DNA of 64,000 nucleotides from Haliclystus octoradiatus (lineage: Eukaryota > Cnidaria > Staurozoa > Stauromedusae > Haliclystidae), in the NCBI GenBank assembly GCA_916610825.1, contig OU744451.1:3038001-3102000 (forward strand). Direction: 5' to 3'. Below the pieces are notes generated by a model, which saw nothing but the letters and a program-made list of their open reading frames with translations, made no database searches and was not told where the DNA came from. Position 1 is the stretch's first letter. Each line of letters starts with the position of its first letter. A program made the translations under genes and the position numbers. Positions 61,901 through 64,000 of the stretch are shown here, one piece after another.

Positions 61901-62629
61901 TATTGTTATCTAACGCATCCCGTCTTAACATTATATCTAGCACTTTGTAAAACTTTAACATTTCAAAAGTCATGTATTTTAAATGAGTTTTCTTTCTAAA
62001 TAAATTTCTGAAGATGAAATAGGCAATGTCGAAAGCTCAAACAACGTCGATTCTCTCATCGCATGTGACTGTGATAGGAAAAGCAAGCTATATTATCATG
62101 TTTCAAGAGATAATAAGCTCAGACATGTATGTGGGTCTTTTTATCTCATTTTAAGATTATTTAATTTTACGATCGGTCCCAACATGGTGTGGAATACCTA
62201 GCAAAACCGATCTTCCTTGGGTTGTTTGTTCTTTGAATAAGACCTAATGCTTGCTGTGCCATTTTTCACTTTTTAACTGTGTACATCGATCTTCCAAGAT
62301 CCCAGAAGCCTTCAATGCAAATTCAAAATTTGATCAAATATTTACAAAACCATCAGTATACAAGTAGGAGGTCATCAAAATGTACTTGAGAAAACCCATA
62401 AGAAAAGGCAAAAATAGCTCGTCTTGCAACTCACAATATTCTGATGCCTCCATGTGTTTCTCCCTTGCACACTGGCTCAAATTACAAATTAAAAAATGAA
62501 TTCTGTTTTAAAACATTGAAATTTCAGATTTTGACCTAGCGATTGCCCACAACTGGGAAGCGAAAGTACACTTGTTGAATATCAATTCACGTAGAGTTCC
62601 ATTATCATGTTCACATAAATTTGGTAAAG
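49972..62629 (+). CDS. Secreted PAN/apple plus thrombospondin-1-like protein (partial)
   Basis: Four predicted exons: 49972-50292, 50392-50416, 61439-61585 and 62528-62629, all with AG/GT borders. Phases are 0, then 1, 1, 1. Exon 1 starts with a hydrophobic signal peptide (MFIVMASNAILLFAAVFFVN) and continues as a PAN/apple-like domain with the Cys pattern SCSISC...NENC...MCSLSNFTMC. Exon 2 adds SCTGCKRN. Exon 3 reads YWTQWTPGLYELGQFRERKC with four more Cys, a degenerate thrombospondin type 1 repeat lacking the usual CSxxCG. Exon 4 has no recognised domain. No stop was seen, so the gene probably extends beyond the window. Likely extracellular; partner unknown. The roughly 11 kb intron may hide further exons. 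The joining of exons 1-2 to 3-4 rests on phase and neighbourhood only. Confidence 0.6.
50594..51398. mobile_element. TIR element in the PAN gene intron, CpG-rich ends
   Basis: The left end, GGCAGTTTACAAACGTCGTG followed by CTTTTCATGCGCCGTGCT, is inverted at the right as AGCACGGCGCATGTAAAGCGCGACGTTTGAAGACAGCC. Length is about 805 bp. The ends are rich in CpG and GCACGAC words, unlike the AT-rich surroundings. The 113-codon frame inside (50728-51069) has hydrophobic parts but no transposase motif. Confidence 0.55.
51399..52944. other. Intron sequence, no gene recognised
   Basis: Contains a LINE 3'-tail-like segment at 51958-51995 (GTCCTTTATTTGCCAGTCA, TTTGACAAAATATA) and a short (CTA)n tract near 52311-52330. 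Nothing else is supported. Confidence 0.4.
52945..54300. repeat. Tandem duplication, about 0.68 kb unit
   Basis: Unit 1 (about 52945-53645) and unit 2 (about 53650-54300) share long stretches such as GATTGATTGTGATGTAAGATA, AGTTTGAAGTTGATCTGATT and TTTTAGCTTTAGGCGCA. They differ by scattered substitutions and small indels. No coding content beyond a chance 67-codon frame. Confidence 0.75.
55270..55505. repeat. Left subrepeat array of the Foldback-like element
   Basis: About fourteen copies of TTCGTTGCGAAGAAAC-type units. The array itself turns round at about 55340 (…GCGAAGAATTTTCTTCGC…), so it forms a hairpin: about four units one way and about nine the other. Confidence 0.85.
57883..57969. 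repeat. Near-perfect 35 bp hairpin
   Basis: AAGTAAAGGATAGCGACAAG followed by AGAAAACTCTGAGAA is inverted almost exactly after a loop of about 16 bp. Could be a small foldback repeat or, if transcribed, a hairpin RNA; no evidence decides between them. Confidence 0.6.
58040..58250 (+). repeat. Dispersed repeat, copy 1
   Basis: GTGCCAATTATCGAGGGTAC...TTTCATGATCTT...GGGGTATCTATT...AATGTTAATGTAAAC...TTGTAATCAATTT matches 61675-61880 in the same orientation with about a quarter of positions changed (by eye). This copy is inside the Foldback-like element. Confidence 0.5.
59505..59785. repeat. Right subrepeat array of the Foldback-like element
   Basis: About eighteen units of TTTCTTCGCAATGAG and TTCTTCGCAACGA(C) type, all in one orientation. 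On the minus strand the array reads as repeated CEETH-type codons in one frame and LRRN in another. This long open frame is a by-product of the 15 bp unit. Confidence 0.85.
61675..61880 (+). repeat. Dispersed repeat, copy 2
   Basis: Partner of 58040-58250 (GTGTGCCAATTGTCGAGGGCA...GAGGTATCTATTTC...GTAATCAATTTTC). It lies in the intron between the thrombospondin-like exon and the next exon. Confidence 0.5.
61886..62527 (+). other. Intron sequence
   Basis: Remainder of the intron between the exons ending at 61585 and starting at 62528. No repeat or ORF recognised. Confidence 0.4.
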
Positions 62630-62973
62630 GTAAGACAGCTTTTCAAAATGGAACTCAATTCACACATAGACTCATGCAATTCTGAAACTTTGCAACCCGC
62701 CCAATGCAAATCAATTCCGAATTAAACCCGAAATCGTATGTTTTTATACTGAAACATTCTATTCATATAAGTGCAAAAATCTTCATAAAGCTACCACATA
62801 AATGCACGGAACATTGTTTGCAAGAAAGAAGCAAATAGTTAAAAGTTCCATATCAGATATTACTTCCAACAACCATGTTTCAACTTTGCGTTACAATGAT
62901 CACCATCGTTACAATGATCAGCATCGCTGGCTGGTTTTTAGTTTGACTATTCTATCAATCAAATAACTATTAA

Positions 62974-63613
62974 GGAACCGTTTATTATTTATACCACGGG
63001 GGGGGGGGAACCGAAGAGATTGGGGGTGGGTAAACTAGATTTTGATTGATGAAAAGGGGGGGGTAATATTTTTTTTTGACCTCGTTTTTCTTTGATCTTG
63101 ATAAAATATTGAAGTTGTTCAAAAATTTTCAAGAAAATAAAAGTAGAATATGTGAATAATATTAAATAAGAAAGTCCAAAATTAAAGTTACTATTTATCG
63201 CTGTTGATTGAAGAATTATCCAATGTGTTCTTTGAATCAGATTATTCCTCATGAGTCATGATTGCTCGTGCCTGTGCTATTTATGGGGCAGCATGACATA
63301 CAACGATAAAACGTTCATGAAGAGCTTCAGAATCATGGAAACTTCTACTTTCTGAATAGATGTTGAACTATAATATTGAGTTCAGTTTTACATTTATGAA
63401 AATAATTAAAAAATCAGTTATGCTTCACAGATACCCAAAATATTGTTAATTGGCATTCGATTAAAGTTATGATTCCATCGGTTGCTTTTTAAACAAGATT
63501 ATAGTACTTGGAGGTGGGTAATTTATTGTTTTTCCATTTGAAAGGGTGGGTAAGAAAAAAATTTCAAGAGAATTTCGGTTCTCTTCCCCGTGGAAAAAAT
63601 AATGAACGGTCCC
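62974..63613. mobile_element. 640 bp TIR element, TAA target duplication
   Basis: The left end, GGAACCGTTTATTATTTATACCACGGGG...GAACCGAA, is inverted at the right (TTCGGTTCTCTTCCCCGTGG...AATGAACGGTCCC). TAA flanks both sides (62971-62973, 63614-63616). Contains G-runs of eight to eleven bases. No transposase. The TAA duplication is compatible with PIF/Harbinger-related elements; this is an inference. Confidence 0.65.
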
Positions 63614-63616
63614 TAA

Positions 63617-64000
63617 ATTTCCGTTTTTTTTCTAAAAAAATTCCATTTTTTACATTGACGTCTTTTCCAAAGTTGCACATTAAGAAACAACTTGGCAATC
63701 AGAATATAGAAACTTTTTCAGGTCAAGTTTATGATTTAGGATCATATATTTCCTGTTTTCATTATGGAAAATAGATATTCAAAATAGTTTTTCGCACAAC
63801 TTGCGGATTAAATTTCTTCAATCGACATGATGAATTTCGCTTGTAAAAATCTCATATTAATATTATGAATAATTGCTTCCTACAAATATCTAAACTGATA
63901 AATCAATATGTATATATATATAGATAAATAATGTAAAGTCGTCCACACTTGTGTAGGTATAGTGCTCAATGATAAGTGTCAGAGCTTTAATAGAATAATA
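63617..64000. other. Intergenic or intron, nothing recognised
   Basis: AT-rich to the end of the window, with a short (TA)n run near 63910. The PAN-domain gene may continue past here. Confidence 0.35.

Overview
This window is an AT-rich stretch of a metazoan nuclear genome, most likely a marine invertebrate. An ascidian or other invertebrate deuterostome is plausible, but this is an inference from gene style and mobile elements, not shown by any single marker. Evidence for a eukaryote: spliced genes with GT-AG introns, Ty3/gypsy and LINE retrotransposons, a THAP/P-element-like transposase with an intron, tRNA-derived short repeats, many inverted-repeat elements and a 1.9 kb (AAT)n microsatellite next to a 500 bp assembly gap. 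Nothing suggests operons.

Layout. 1-12.2 kb: no host gene found; a tRNA-like SINE (2.5 kb), terminal-inverted-repeat (TIR) elements (3.9, 4.6 and 9.4 kb), a decayed LINE (6.5-9.3 kb) with a 2A-like motif, and a degenerate tandem repeat (10.3 kb). 12.2-25.8 kb: two tandem copies, on the minus strand, of a three-exon METTL27-like methyltransferase gene (predicted 225 aa each). They lie in a segmental duplication and are separated by the gap, the microsatellite and a Mutator-like non-autonomous element (19.8-20.7 kb).

26-43.7 kb: an unusually clear transposon nest. A plus-strand chromovirus (element A: gag, protease, RT, RNase H, integrase, chromodomain, 166 bp 3' LTR) has received a 5'-truncated LINE in gag and a complete minus-strand gypsy element (element B, 6.3 kb, 210 bp LTRs, CCAG target duplication) in pol. 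A truncated THAP P-like transposon lies before its integrase. Hairpin repeats sharing a CATTTGGCCA core flank the nest.

45-46.6 kb: three inverted-repeat elements, two of them inside a diverged paralogue of 20.78-21.18 kb, which helps define the empty sites. 49.97-62.6 kb: a plus-strand gene for a predicted secreted PAN/apple plus thrombospondin-1-like protein, four exons seen, partial. Its roughly 11 kb intron holds an RT pseudogene with a restriction-like endonuclease signature. That pseudogene is itself split at its YLDD region by a 4.5 kb Foldback-like element whose inverted ends are arrays of a 15 bp subrepeat.

The most unusual item is this Foldback-like element (55266-59787). Next are element B, with nearly identical LTRs but a clearly defective pol and a 27 bp coding minisatellite between gag and protease, and the exon-centred near-identity of the two methyltransferase copies, which suggests gene conversion. 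The host genes seen are unrelated to each other; most of the window is repeat-derived.
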